Positions 20,470 through 42,000 of a DNA stretch of 64,000 nt are shown here, piece after piece. Source of the DNA: Aporrectodea caliginosa (Eukaryota > Annelida > Clitellata > Crassiclitellata > Lumbricidae). The notes under the pieces are model-generated. The model made no database searches, had not been told where the DNA came from, and was given only the letters and a program-made list of their open reading frames with translations. Numbering within the stretch: the stretch's first letter is position 1; the number at the start of each line of letters is the position of its first letter. The position numbers and the translations under genes are program-made. The DNA lies in contig JACEVL010000469.1 in the NCBI GenBank assembly GCA_020284085.1, forward strand, positions 781,501 through 845,500, given 5' to 3'.

Positions 20470-22332
20470 TCAATCCCTAGTTATTAATTTATAATCAAAA
20501 ATTAAAACTTGTCCATCTCTTAATTTCTTCTCAGAGTTCATATCGTTGTTGGCCAGGAACAGTCGCCCATTTGCCTCATCCAGGATAATTCTCCGTGGAA
20601 ATCGTAATCCATGTTTTTCTTCTTGTGAGAGAATTTCTTTCTTCAACTCCAAATCTGAATCCAATAAGAGAACTCGACTGCTCAGTCGATCAGCCACCAT
20701 CACGAATACATTTCCATCGACGGACAAATGGAATGGACGATTCATTTGTCTGCTGGTTGATCCACGTTTTCCACCAAATGACTTCTTCAGTTTCCCATCT
20801 GCATCTACTATTCACACTCTATGCATAATTATCATCACTCTCATCGCCATGACTGACCACGAAATGACCATTGGTCAGTTTTATAGCATGCAATGGATTA
20901 CTAATAGGCCTATTAGTGCCAGTGTTGTATCAATTACATTCCAAATGTAATTCAATTATAATTGCAATTACATGCTTGTAAATGTAATTGAATTACAATT
21001 ACAATTACTTGATTGTGAAAGTAATTGAATTACAATTACATTTTGATTGTAATTCAATTACCAATTACTTTTCAATTATTCCTTTAAAATTGGCAAATGA
21101 TTTTGAAAATTTCGATAATTTTTTAGTATACTCTATTTTTAGTATACTCTATTTTTAAATTAAAACATCCAATGGGCCAATGCCCAATGGCCTGTAAATT
21201 GTAATAATAATTCTTATTATTCAATTGTATTATAAGTTTGTCAAGTATCCAACATGCGATTTACAATTATCATCCATTAAAACAAGTTAGACTTTATTTG
21301 ATTTTTAGGAGTAGAAGTTTTCAAAATGACAGCCTGTTAGAGAACTTAGTTGATTGCACCTGGGTGAGTGGGTCAATTCGTCCAGCAGTGCTAAAGAGAT
21401 GCTCAACAGTACTAGAGCTGAAGATGGAAGCTCGTTTCTGAAGGCAGCCGCAGTAAACTAGGCAACTAGCTAAGAATGCATGAGTGCATGACTGCAATCA
21501 CTGCATGAATAGTCTGATAATGATGGTCAACCCTTGCCCTTGGGTTGGGGTCTATCAAAGTGTGCTGTAGCCTGTCAGAGTATAGAATAAATGTTGACAA
21601 TTATGTTGCCATGCAAACATAATGTAAAGCAGTTTATTCAATTAAACGGGTGGCCCGGGTGGCTCGGCAAGCTTGCATTTTTTCTGACTTTATGAAAGTA
21701 ATTTGTAATTGACACTTCATTCAATTACAAATTACATGCAATATTGTAATTGAAATACAATTACAATTACTGGACTTAAAATGTAATTCAATTACAATTA
21801 CAATTACCACTTGTAATGACAATTACGTAATTCAATTACATGTAATGGATTACTAATAACACTATTAGTGCCTGAAGACAGATTTATGCCGCGGATCAAC
21901 CGTCCATTTGGCGAATATTCATTCAATTTATTTTTCCTAATAACGGTTAAAAGGATGTTCGATTCATCTGTAACAGACAGACCGTATCCCCAATCGTACC
22001 CTGTTGACCATTTCTTTATTAATTTTCCATTTGGATCAACTCTAAAGATTTCACGAGAGTGACCCTCGCATTTGAAGTCGAAGATGTAGAGACATTTATT
22101 TCGGTTGCAGGATCCTATATCCACTGGATAAATTATATCACTTGGGTCAGTTATTTCCTTGAAATTTCATCGACGGCTGAAACTGAATTTTATCGAATCG
22201 TAAACTTATAGCCAACTTCTGAACTCTCCCACCATACAATTCTTTGTTTAAGATCGTCAAGCCCAGATCGCTTTCTGTTCCTCCTTTGTTGCTTTTGTTC
22301 TGATGGCCTGAATTAAGACGGCTTTGTGTCAA
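20470..22332 (-). pseudogene. NHL-repeat protein relic B, interrupted by a hAT-like element
   Basis: Minus strand: 22130-21870 reads DIIYPVDIGSCNRNKCLYIF, REIFRVDPNGKLIKKW, NKLNEYSPNGRLIRGINLS. After the inserted element, 20910-20820 reads NPLHAIKLTNGHFVVSHGDE, then 20780-20470 reads DGKLKKSFGG, FHLSVDGNVFVMVADR, VLLLDSDLELKKEILS and GRLFLANNDMNSEKKLRDGQ, ending at a stop. Lesions: the about 940-bp insertion, and a frameshift plus TGA near 20820-20840 (expected HRVWIVDADG). The last about 90 codons are clean, so decay may be recent. The region 22333-22147 may hold an upstream exon but its frame is not clear. Confidence 0.7.
20924..21862. mobile_element. hAT-like non-autonomous element rich in TAATTGAATTAC
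   Basis: Left end CAGTGTTGTATCAATTAC; right end, reversed, AGTGTTATTAGTAATCC. The flanks share attagtgc(c). The body repeats ATTACAATTACAATTAC-like units near both ends. It splits the NHL relic. No transposase. Ends could be off by a few bases. Confidence 0.6.
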
Positions 22333-23044
22333 GTTTTGCTGTAACTAGAAACAAATCTACTATATAATTTAAAAACTACATGATTTTTAAAGAATTCTTT
22401 AATTCGAAAACAAATATTAGTTTAAAACCACAATAAAGCAAACGATGACGACGAACATGTTGATGATAAGTATTAGTTAAACCCAGATAAATTGAGATAG
22501 ACGAAATGATTGAGACAGTCAGAGAAAGCGAGGGCATCAAAAGTATATCAACAGATACAGCTAGACAGACACCAGGAGTGAGAATGACAGAAAGCGGTCC
22601 AAAGTGTATCAAAGATGTTTTGTCAAAGGCCGTCTACCTCACGCAGTATGAAACACCGTTTTCTTCGATAACGAATCGTCACCTTCACAGAATACTGCAT
22701 GCATACAGATTCGAAACTTAGTTTTTTTACTTTCATTTAGCCTATAATAAAAGAAATTATGGCTGAGATTGTAAGAACAAGGATTTTCATATTTTTTAAG
22801 GTTGACAATTGTACTATTTTTGCAGTTTAAATGACAAGTTGCTAACTAATGTATGCTATTGAAGCTTGGGCAAAATTACACGTTACCATACAACTAGTTT
22901 GGGAGATACAGAGGCAGATGAAGGCTGAAGCAGAATTTCCGTGGTGCGGGCAATCCTCGGCTCGAGACCAATTGAAGGCAAGAAATGAACATTAGACTAC
23001 TCCTTTCATGACAAACAATATTTTGATTGCATAACATAATGTAT
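22333..23044. other. Unassigned stretch
   Basis: No supportable gene; small open frames have no recognisable features. Confidence 0.4.
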
Positions 23045-23990
23045 TGTGACGATCTCCTTGTCTACTTCCTCGTTGTAATCCTCGTCCTCTGTTACATTCC
23101 GTCACACTCTGTCTCCTGTCTGTCCACGCCTTGTCCCACCTCTCCAGTGTTTGTCCACGCCTTGTCCCACCTGTCCTATGCTTGTCACACCTTGTCCTGT
23201 CTGTCCCTAGCTTGTCCCAAGTACTGTCACGTGTTTGTCTCATGTCCATGGCTTGTCCCTTTGTCTCGTCGGCTTGTCCCGTCTGGCTTGTCCCAATGTC
23301 CCGGCTTGTCCCGTCGGCTTGTCCCGCTGTGACGTCATCGATCGACGAAACTATAAAAAGAGAGAACGCAATACAGAAAGAGAAGGATCAGCCGCTTTCA
23401 TCGACGCACAGTCCAGTGTAGGACATGATAGTCTACGCGCAGTGTAGTGCAGAGCAGTCAGAAGTCGTTATAAAACAGTTGTTGAATCGTCGTTGAATCG
23501 TAAGTTGGACAATTGGCCAATCGTTGATATTAAATCGTCGGACAGTGGAGAAATCTTCACCGTCGGAAACTATCGGAAAGAATACGTCTGAAATAGGGAC
23601 GTATCTGTCGTCGTTGCGGTGATACAAACTTGTCGTCACCGTGATAAAGTTCTCGTCGTCGTATTGAGCGTGAAATCTCAGGGAAACGTCGCTAATTCTC
23701 CGATTGGCCTAAACAACGGTGAGACCTAAGAGATAGTTATTCGTACGGACTGTACAGACATTTTCTTTGAGTTCGATATCATGGAATTCATCGTGGATTT
23801 ATGGACTGTATCGCAAATGGACATTACGTTATCGGACATTTCTATAATTGTCGTTTCTTTGTTAAGAGCCCAGATCGGCTCGTTCTTTTGATTTCAATAA
23901 AAGTAAACACATTATTTTGTTGAAAACTGCGTCTCTTGCAGACCGCAAGGGCCTTACCTGGCGAGCATTCCTTACACTTGGCCACGTTAC
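23045..23990 (+). mobile_element. Probable solo LTR (Gypsy-like), 946 bp
   Basis: Starts TGTGACG and ends CGTTAC(T), with tgtat on both sides (23040-23044 and 23991-23995). It has a TATA box TATAAAAAG at 23352-23360 and a polyadenylation signal AATAAA at 23896-23901, in LTR order. The U3 part (23100-23330) holds tandem CTTGTCCC...CTGTCC units. No internal retroviral-type domains lie beside it, hence solo. Confidence 0.65.
23352..23360 (+). promoter_or_regulatory. TATA box of solo LTR
   Basis: TATAAAAAG, 540 bases before the AATAAA signal, in the position expected for an LTR promoter. Confidence 0.5.
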
Positions 23991-24339
23991 TGTATTATTT
24001 TCAAATTAAAAAAAGATGTATCAATGAAAAGATTTGCCCCTGGAAGTTAGACATAGAAAAAGTCAAGTCAGTATAGCACAGAGAAAGTATGAGGATTGAC
24101 TGTCAGAAAGGCGAGGGAGACTTAAAGAATTGTCGTTTGAAGGAATAGGAGCGCGACAACGGATGGTGGGAGGTTTACCAAGAATAGGGCGATCGGCTCA
24201 CAAGAGAAGTTGACTTTACAAGTCTGAAGATTCTCAGAGTGTAGCCTAAACACTGTAAATGATAGATAGATCGTTAGGCTGTGAAATATGTTCTAAATAA
24301 ATTACAAGTAATATTAAACTCGTAAAATGAATTAATTAT

Positions 24340-24960
24340 TAAAACTCTGATATGGAACATGAAGTTACATGGATCTGGAACGTGGACCATGAGACATCAA
24401 GTAATTGGAGGCCTTCGAAATGTGGATTTGGCCAAGGATGAAAAAAATTAACTGGATGGAACACATAACAAAAAGAAGTTGCTAAAAGGGCTGAGGACGA
24501 ATCCTCTATAATATCTACAATAAGGAACTGACAGAGAAAATGGATTGGCCATATATTGTGGGGCGCGGTGGTGTACGGGTATGTTCGGTGCCTTGCAGAC
24601 GGAGGGTTGCGGGTTCGAATCCACCTCAAGCCGCCGCGTAAGGACCCTGGGCAAGTCCTTCACTCGCAATTGCTCATGCGCTTCGGCGTGAAACTCCGAC
24701 TCAGTGTCCGCGCTGTAGTCGGGAGCGCCTCTGAGTAGAAATCTTGAAGGAGCGCTATAACAAGTGACCTTAATAAATAAATTAAAAAATATCCTGAAAG
24801 GAAACTCACTCGTAGGAACCGTCATTGAGGGCAGAATGGATGGGAGGAGGACAAAAGGAAACCCAGACATATGCTGCTGGACTGGATGATGAAACTTAAG
24901 CTCAGCACAGAAAAGGAGTGGCGTAATAGGATGTTTGAACCTGCTTCAGGGCAGAGAACC
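24340..24960 (+). mobile_element. LINE C-terminal fragment split by a SINE
   Basis: Plus strand reads WMEHITKKEVLKRAEDESSI, RNRQRKWIGHI, then beyond the SINE LKGNSLVGTVIEGRMDGRRT. This is the WIGHILRGDSL...VIEGR motif ending many LINE reverse transcriptases. The reading frame resumes after the SINE. Confidence 0.6.
24558..24780 (+). mobile_element. tRNA-derived SINE, family 1, copy a
   Basis: tRNA-like head with A box GGTGGTGTACGGGTATG and B box GGTTCGAATCC (24611-24621), body CCTGGGCAAGTCCTTCACTC, 3' end GCGCTATAACAAGTG plus an AATAAATAAA tail. Copy b is inverted at 39964-40180. Confidence 0.8.
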
Positions 24961-25136
24961 TGAAGAAGATCTTCAGAACACAAAAAGCATCAACCGACAG
25001 TCTGGCCTAATAGATCAAAATAACTTAAACACTGATAAGCAGATAAATGTTTACAAAACTACACATATAGTGTCCAACACCACATTACATCATCGTCAGC
25101 TGGTAACCACATGCACAATTATTAATGATTCTAACC

Positions 25137-35693
<10,557 letters not shown>

Positions 35694-35699
35694 CTAAAA

Positions 35700-37214
35700 T
35701 GCCCAAAGTGAATGTATTATACTCTGGGTCAAAATCGGGTAAAGACTGCCCGAACAACGCACATGGGCACCGCAAACATGCCCAAAACAAAAAAGCACAA
35801 AACGAAACTTGAATTATTCTTATATGAAAATCTTGAGCGATATCACTCAGTGTCTGTCTTTCAATTCTCGTTCTGCAGAATGAGCATTGTCTAGACTGCG
35901 TCTCAGAAAAAGTAACTTGAGGACAAGTAGCCTATGTCTGCCATACGATTGCAAAGCCAACTGAGAATGGTTGCTAACAAGATATAGCAGCTAGCATCGG
36001 CTATACCACTGGACAAAATGCTTAGCCAATTTACAAATACCGAAAGAAAAACTATTTTTCAAGGAATTTTGACTGCAAAAATTAACTAGACACTTCTGAA
36101 AGAGCCGAAAGGCGAAAGGTAAAGACGAAACCTGTTTATTTTTTTTAAACATTGAATTTGTTGTGCTGTTAGACTGGGAATCTGGGAAAACAATTTCTTT
36201 AATAAGTTTTCATGACTTTATCGTTCAGAAACAGCTGAAAAACAAGGGTCTAAAACGTGCTCGATTTTATGTCAACTGCTACAAAATTCGTTGGCTTCTG
36301 GGACTCCGTCCCAGACCCCGCTGGGGAGCTTACGACGCTCCCCAGAACCCCTAGTCATTTTAGGCTTCGTGCCTTCAGCACTCGCGGCTTCGCGCCTCCG
36401 ACATTTTGGCCATCCGTATATCATGATCGTTGCGGTTTCCCTGTCCTTTGATTTAAAATAGGTCAACCACACAGTTCTTGCAGTAGTAATGACAAATAGT
36501 GACTTAATTCACTCTGATGTTCGGTTTGCTTCACCTCTGCTGCTAAATAAGTTACCTCCTACCCAAGGAAAGCCCTAAGACCCTCCCAGACGGTTATTTT
36601 TCTAATATGTATGCGACCTGCGATTTTCCATGCCGGCCGATGTCCCCTCTAGGCCTACAGCTCACTCCCAAATATACATCTGCTCTTTACGCTATGCAGC
36701 TAAATTAATATTCTGCGTCCAATGTCCATAGCTGTAGGCCGAAAGCCCACTCATGGATATGTCAAGAGAGTGCAGTTTCTTTTTTTGACAACCTGGTATC
36801 GACCCAAATTCATAGAAATATTGTGCCAATCGAATACAAAAACCAGCCGTACCAAGATGGGGTAACAAACGACAACCAACCCCAAGACCAAACCCGATGT
36901 ACCAACCAAAACCAAGACCAAACTCGATATACCAACAAATCCAGACCCAAAATAGCTGCACCATTTAAAAACCAAAAACCAAAAGTTTGCTCACTTGATT
37001 TTTTATAAATACAAAAGCACTGTGGAAAGACAAGACTTCAAAGATCCAATAGAAAACTCGAAAACATTTATACTGTAGTTTTATATGCTGGAGACAGCCT
37101 AATCCGACAAGGTCAAGCTCCATCAGACTTAACTTGGGAAGAAGAGTCAACTTCCTTAGCTGGTCCTTAGCAAAATCTTACCCCTCTTCCTGCATGCAAT
37201 GACAGGGACTATGG
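35700..37214. other. Stretch upstream of COPS4 exon a
   Basis: I searched the minus strand for the missing COPS4 N-terminal exon and did not find it. The region contains a GC-rich patch (36280-36450) and a CCAAGACCAAAC repeat (36850-36960). No gene supported. Confidence 0.4.
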
Positions 37215-37218
37215 TTAG

Positions 37219-38418
37219 CCCATTTTGGACCAATGTTCGTTTTACGAACACATTTTTTTATGACAACAAATTGGTTGAGGTCATCACTCTAGTTTTCTGC
37301 TCATGTGCTCTTATGTAGGCGAAAGGTTTGATTTGTCGGATAAATCGCAAACAAAATTGTTTTGAAAGTTTTGAACTGTTTTTGTCTTATGCTAAATACC
37401 TCAACTCCAGTATGTTCACCGTCTTTTGTTTGAAAATTTGTAGTTTTGGCTCGATGTGTGATATCGCACGAGCTGATGGGTATTTGACAAGTGCACATAT
37501 TTAACACAAAGCACATGCCATTTGCGTAATTTTATTGTAATAGGCCTAAATGGATTCGCAAAATTTTCATATCTGGGTCATGTTCGTTTTTCGAACATTG
37601 GTCCAATACGCTACTGATGTCGTCAAGTCAAGTCAACGTTGATTTACATATGCATATTTTCTGATCTTGAGCTACATGCATCAACCAAATCATATATATG
37701 TGTGTGTGTGCGTGTGTGTGTGCATGTGCGTGTGCGTGTGTGCGTGTGTAATAAACAATAAAGGACCCTAAATTGATGGCTGTGGAGTACCAATCAATAC
37801 ACAGGATTCAACACGTGGTGAGGATGACAGCCTCGATAGTCAAGCTGTCTGGCAGCTTCTGAAGACAGTGTCACACTCTTACTTTCGACAACTTCTTCAC
37901 TTCATTGGTACTCCTCACAACACTGAGGATACAGTTTTTGCTGCCACTGGGACAATACGGGGGAACTGCTTGTGAGACTGCCCTCTCATGAAATCCAGTG
38001 CGATGAAGAGAGCAGCGAGGAGCAATCGAATATCAGGGCAATGGAAGTGTCGTGGTGGCATTGTGGAAAGACAACAAGCCAGTGTTCATAGCATTAGACC
38101 ATATCGGTGTGAGTCCAACTGTGTCCAAACGCTGCTTCAGTGTTGACAAGAAGCGCATCCAAGACGGTTTTAACACCAATTAATTATCCATTTTTATTAC
38201 GTTATTGTGTTACAATGTAATTTCATGCATGTTCAATATTTCACATGTTGTTAGTAGCCTATGGCCCAATGTTCGTAAAACGAACATATGCAAATTTGCA
38301 TATGTTATTTGAGAATAGTCAAAAAACATAATACATACATTCAAACATTGCCATCAAGGCCCCAATAATTATCACATATGATAAAAAATTTCTTAATAAA
38401 GTTTTGGTCCAAAATGGG
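37219..38418 (+). mobile_element. piggyBac-like element, 1200 bp, flanked by TTAG
   Basis: Inverted ends CCCATTTTGGACC...GGTCCAAAATGGG with TTAG on both sides (37215-37218, 38419-38422). Plus strand about 37880-38180 contains decayed piggyBac transposase: TPHNTEDTVFAATGTIRGNC, then VVVALWKDNKPVFIALDHIG and VSPTVSKRCFSVDKKRIQDG. The motif CCAATGTTCGT(T/A)(T/A)(T/A)ACGAAC recurs near both ends. Frameshifts and large deletions make it inactive. Confidence 0.78.
37695..37750. repeat. TG/CG dinucleotide microsatellite
   Basis: GTGTGTGCGTGTGTG tract inside the piggyBac-like element. Confidence 0.9.
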
Positions 38419-38895
38419 TTAGGTAGCCGACTCGTAGCAAAAGTATCATTGGATTATTCGCAACCATTAACTTACAGTGGAAAAACATTTGTATGTAAGT
38501 TCTTAGAAACATATAATAGCATGTCATACTTTGTAGGGCGGCACATCGTCTTAATCATGAATACGGGTACTCCCGAACTCCAATAAAGAACAGTTTTAAT
38601 TTTAAATATATGATGATGTACCTATTCTTCCATAGATTCCTTGTTGCAAAACAGCCAACTCAATTTAAGCATTAATTAATTTACGGTACCTTGCCTCGGT
38701 GTCTTGAGTTTAAGGCATCGACACTGGCAACTGCTTGAGTCAAGAAAAAGATCATTCCAGATAGCTTAAACAAGAGATAAAACAGGGTGAAGTGCAGCCT
38801 ATTAGCAGAGCGACATATCTGCGAATAGCTTTGTTGATACGTTGGCCAAGTCAATTCAAATATTTTGGCATGATCTTCATTAATCAATGAATAGC

Positions 38896-39044
38896 CTATA
38901 TGGGGCTAATATCAGCTGATTTCTCACGTAGTTTAAGTTTTTCCTCGAGCTTTTTTTGCATTTCCATAAGCTGATCTTTCTCTGCTTTCCATCTTGTTTC
39001 TTGGTCCTTGTTATCCTTCTCCAATTGCTGTATTTTCAGTTTAT
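38896..39044 (-). CDS. Coiled-coil terminal exon
   Basis: 149 bp after acceptor TCCTTTAAAG; the phase 1 start matches CARD exon 2. Lys/Glu-rich heptad-like helix, then SADISPI and stop. It has no intact start codon of its own. Confidence 0.6.
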
Positions 39045-42000
39045 CTTTAAAGGAGATCAAAACAACATTTTGCTGTGAAATTAAAATTCAACTTAAAGTT
39101 GTATCTCTCGCAATTCCAAACATTACATATCTAATTTTTCAGTACATAGGAAGCCTTCAAAGGCGAACCCACATTAAAATATCTGAAATTTTAATCACAT
39201 AATACTTGACTTACTAGACTAGAATATACATTACTGTCGCTTCAAATATCTACAGTTATTATAGTAAGTGCAAAAAGATTAAATTTTCGTTACATCCTTG
39301 GTTAATTACTTGAGCAGTGGTCAATCGCGTGCGCGTGGCATTTCGTATACGAGGACCGGTTTGTGTGGCAGCGGGGCTGACTCCAAATTAAGGCGCTGCA
39401 CAACGATGGCATTCTAGATAGCGCCGCAGTGGTGTAAACCTAAACCTCAAATCGACCATCAATCAATATACCATGGTGGCCGTGATTCCACTGTCAATTC
39501 GATTTAAAATAGGTCAACATCTACAGAAGGCAGAAGGCACTTGGATCGCGTAGATAATTTGTGAAATATGGATTAAGCTCAAGTCAAACCTATTGAAAAA
39601 GCTAATTATAAGGACACTTATAATATATATTAGATTAGTTCAAATATATTTGTAACATCTGAAAAAACTTTTTGCGACATATTTTAGGGCCAGTTTGGCG
39701 GTTTTCCATTTCAAAATCTGTGGTGTGGGTCTCCCATTCCTGTGTGGGTACGGTATTCGCTAATGCCAAAAATAGTCAACTCGAGTGTAACCATTAATCT
39801 GGGGACAAAATTAAGCTAAATGATTTAATATGACATACCACTTGACCCATGAAGTCTCCTATACGTATGAATGTATGTATGTATGTATGTATGTATGTAT
39901 GTATGTATGTATGTATGTATGTATGTATGTATGTATGTATGTATGTATGTATGTATGTATGTATGAGCACTTGTTATAGCGCCCCTTCAAGATTTCTACC
40001 CAGCGGCGCCCCGACTACAGCGCGGACACTGAATCGGAGTTTCACGCCGAAGCGCATGAGCAATTGCGAGTGAAGGACTTACCCAGGGTCCCTACGCGAG
40101 GTGGATTCGAACCCGCAACCCTCCGGCTGCAAGGCACCGAACAAACTCCTGGCAATACCGCACCCCCCAACGACTTGTGCACTGGATGCGACAATGATGG
40201 AAAGGACATTGCACTCGTTGGACGTAACCGGATGCGTTCGAGTGGCGTTATTCTCTACCATTAGGATCAACATCTCTGAGCACATTGTTGACTGTCATGA
40301 TCGAATGAAAGTTCATTTTTGCTTCAATGTATGAGCGAGGGACCACCAGAGTTGACTCTTCCAGTTACGTTATCATTTTGCTTATAAATAGCTGTACAGT
40401 AGCATCCTTCATGTTAGAAAGGAGTTCTCATAAAAGGTATGCTTAGGATGTTCTAGAGTCTATGTATACATGTATATTGTATAAGTTACACATGAGATTA
40501 TGTAGCTGAACTGGCATGCATACATACACAGTTACACACATTTGTACAACTGTACATACATATATAAATACATACATACATACATACATTCAGTCTCCAA
40601 TTGATGTAGTCTTTGTTCTAAGATTTTCTCAACGTTTGAAAGTTGTGTGTTGGCAGAGAGATAACTCTTCACGCCTATTTCTGGCTCTGGAATCTCTCCT
40701 GGTAGGCCTATAAATATTTCAAATGCTCCGCTGAATTCGCGTAAAATGATGGAATGCGTTTGAATAACTCTGTAATCCAGTGAAGCTATATAGTATGAGT
40801 ATATGAATGTATTATATTATAGGGTAAATCCGTAGTTTAGATTGGTAAATTATTTTATATCATCAAATTAAAATGGAAGCTGGATTGATGAAATAAATTG
40901 TTTCCCTAAATGGAAGTGGGATTGATGAAACCATTTATGTTTTTAAATAGAAGTTGGATTGATTGAAATAATTTTCACTGTAAATAGACGCTGGATTGAT
41001 TAAACTAAGTTTTAGATGCAATAGAAGCTGGATTGACACGAAAATAATTGTTTCTGTAAGTAGAAGATGGACCCATGAGGATAGTCCTTTGCTTAAATAA
41101 AAGTTCCATTGATGAAAAAAATTTGGTTAAATAGAAGTTGGGTCATTTTTTCATTAAATGAAAGCTGGATTGATGACAAAATTTCTCGATGAAATGGAAG
41201 CGGGATTAATGATAGCTATCATGGACATAGGTAGATTGATTACTTACCAATGTGAAGTTCGACATTGAAGATATTCAAATAATTTACCAACCTAAACTAC
41301 GGGATAACCTGCATTTAGTATATACAATTATGCATCTATCTACATTATACATATTATTTGCTCCTCTGTCCTTTACCTTTCTAACTCACTCACCTGATGT
41401 CTTGAACCTCATCGTATAAAATATGGATAAAGTCTAGTCTAGGCTACACAACCCAGGAAAGCCAATGGGCCTACTTGATTTCTAACAGGACTTAGGCCTG
41501 CGTTTCTCATTAGGCTAATTCAGTGGCAGAAAATAAGTAAGTATATTCACGCATTCCGGTCTACATACATTAAATACAATAAACAATCAATAGTCAATAT
41601 GAATAAAGCATTCTAACTATAAAAGTTTTTTCATATTATGGTTAGCTAAAGGTAAAACACGGTCATGTGACCGGGGTCGAAAGGAATAGGCCAACGGCTT
41701 TTTTGGAGGGAGAAACCTATGGAGAACATGGCCCGGGTTTCCCAGGACAGCTGAAAACAAGCAGGTGTCGGCTTTAAGGCTTAATTATTGTTCAAAGGTT
41801 GGGCTATCACTTGGGAGGTATCGCTGACGGATCAACCTGTTCATTACAGACTGGAGCATTGCCTTCTCCCTTTGGCTGGCAAAGCCCCACCATGCCGGAG
41901 AAGCATACAACAAGCGTGCCACCGTTGTCGCCCTAACTACATCGTAAAGCCCAGGGCAAGATAGACCATGGGCAGTTAGTATGCGCAGGGCATACATGGA

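Noticed and set aside
36272..36472. GC-rich frame upstream of COPS4, considered as its N-terminal exon
   Set aside because: The translation (Arg/Lys-rich) shares nothing with the CSN4 N-terminus and the phase does not fit.
38681..38887. Possible further exon of the CARD gene (minus strand, INEDHAKIFELTWPTYQQ)
   Set aside because: The preceding exon already ends in a stop at 38896, and no acceptor-supported frame was clear.
39849..40073. Frame rich in MYVC repeats
   Set aside because: GTAT microsatellite at the tail of a SINE.
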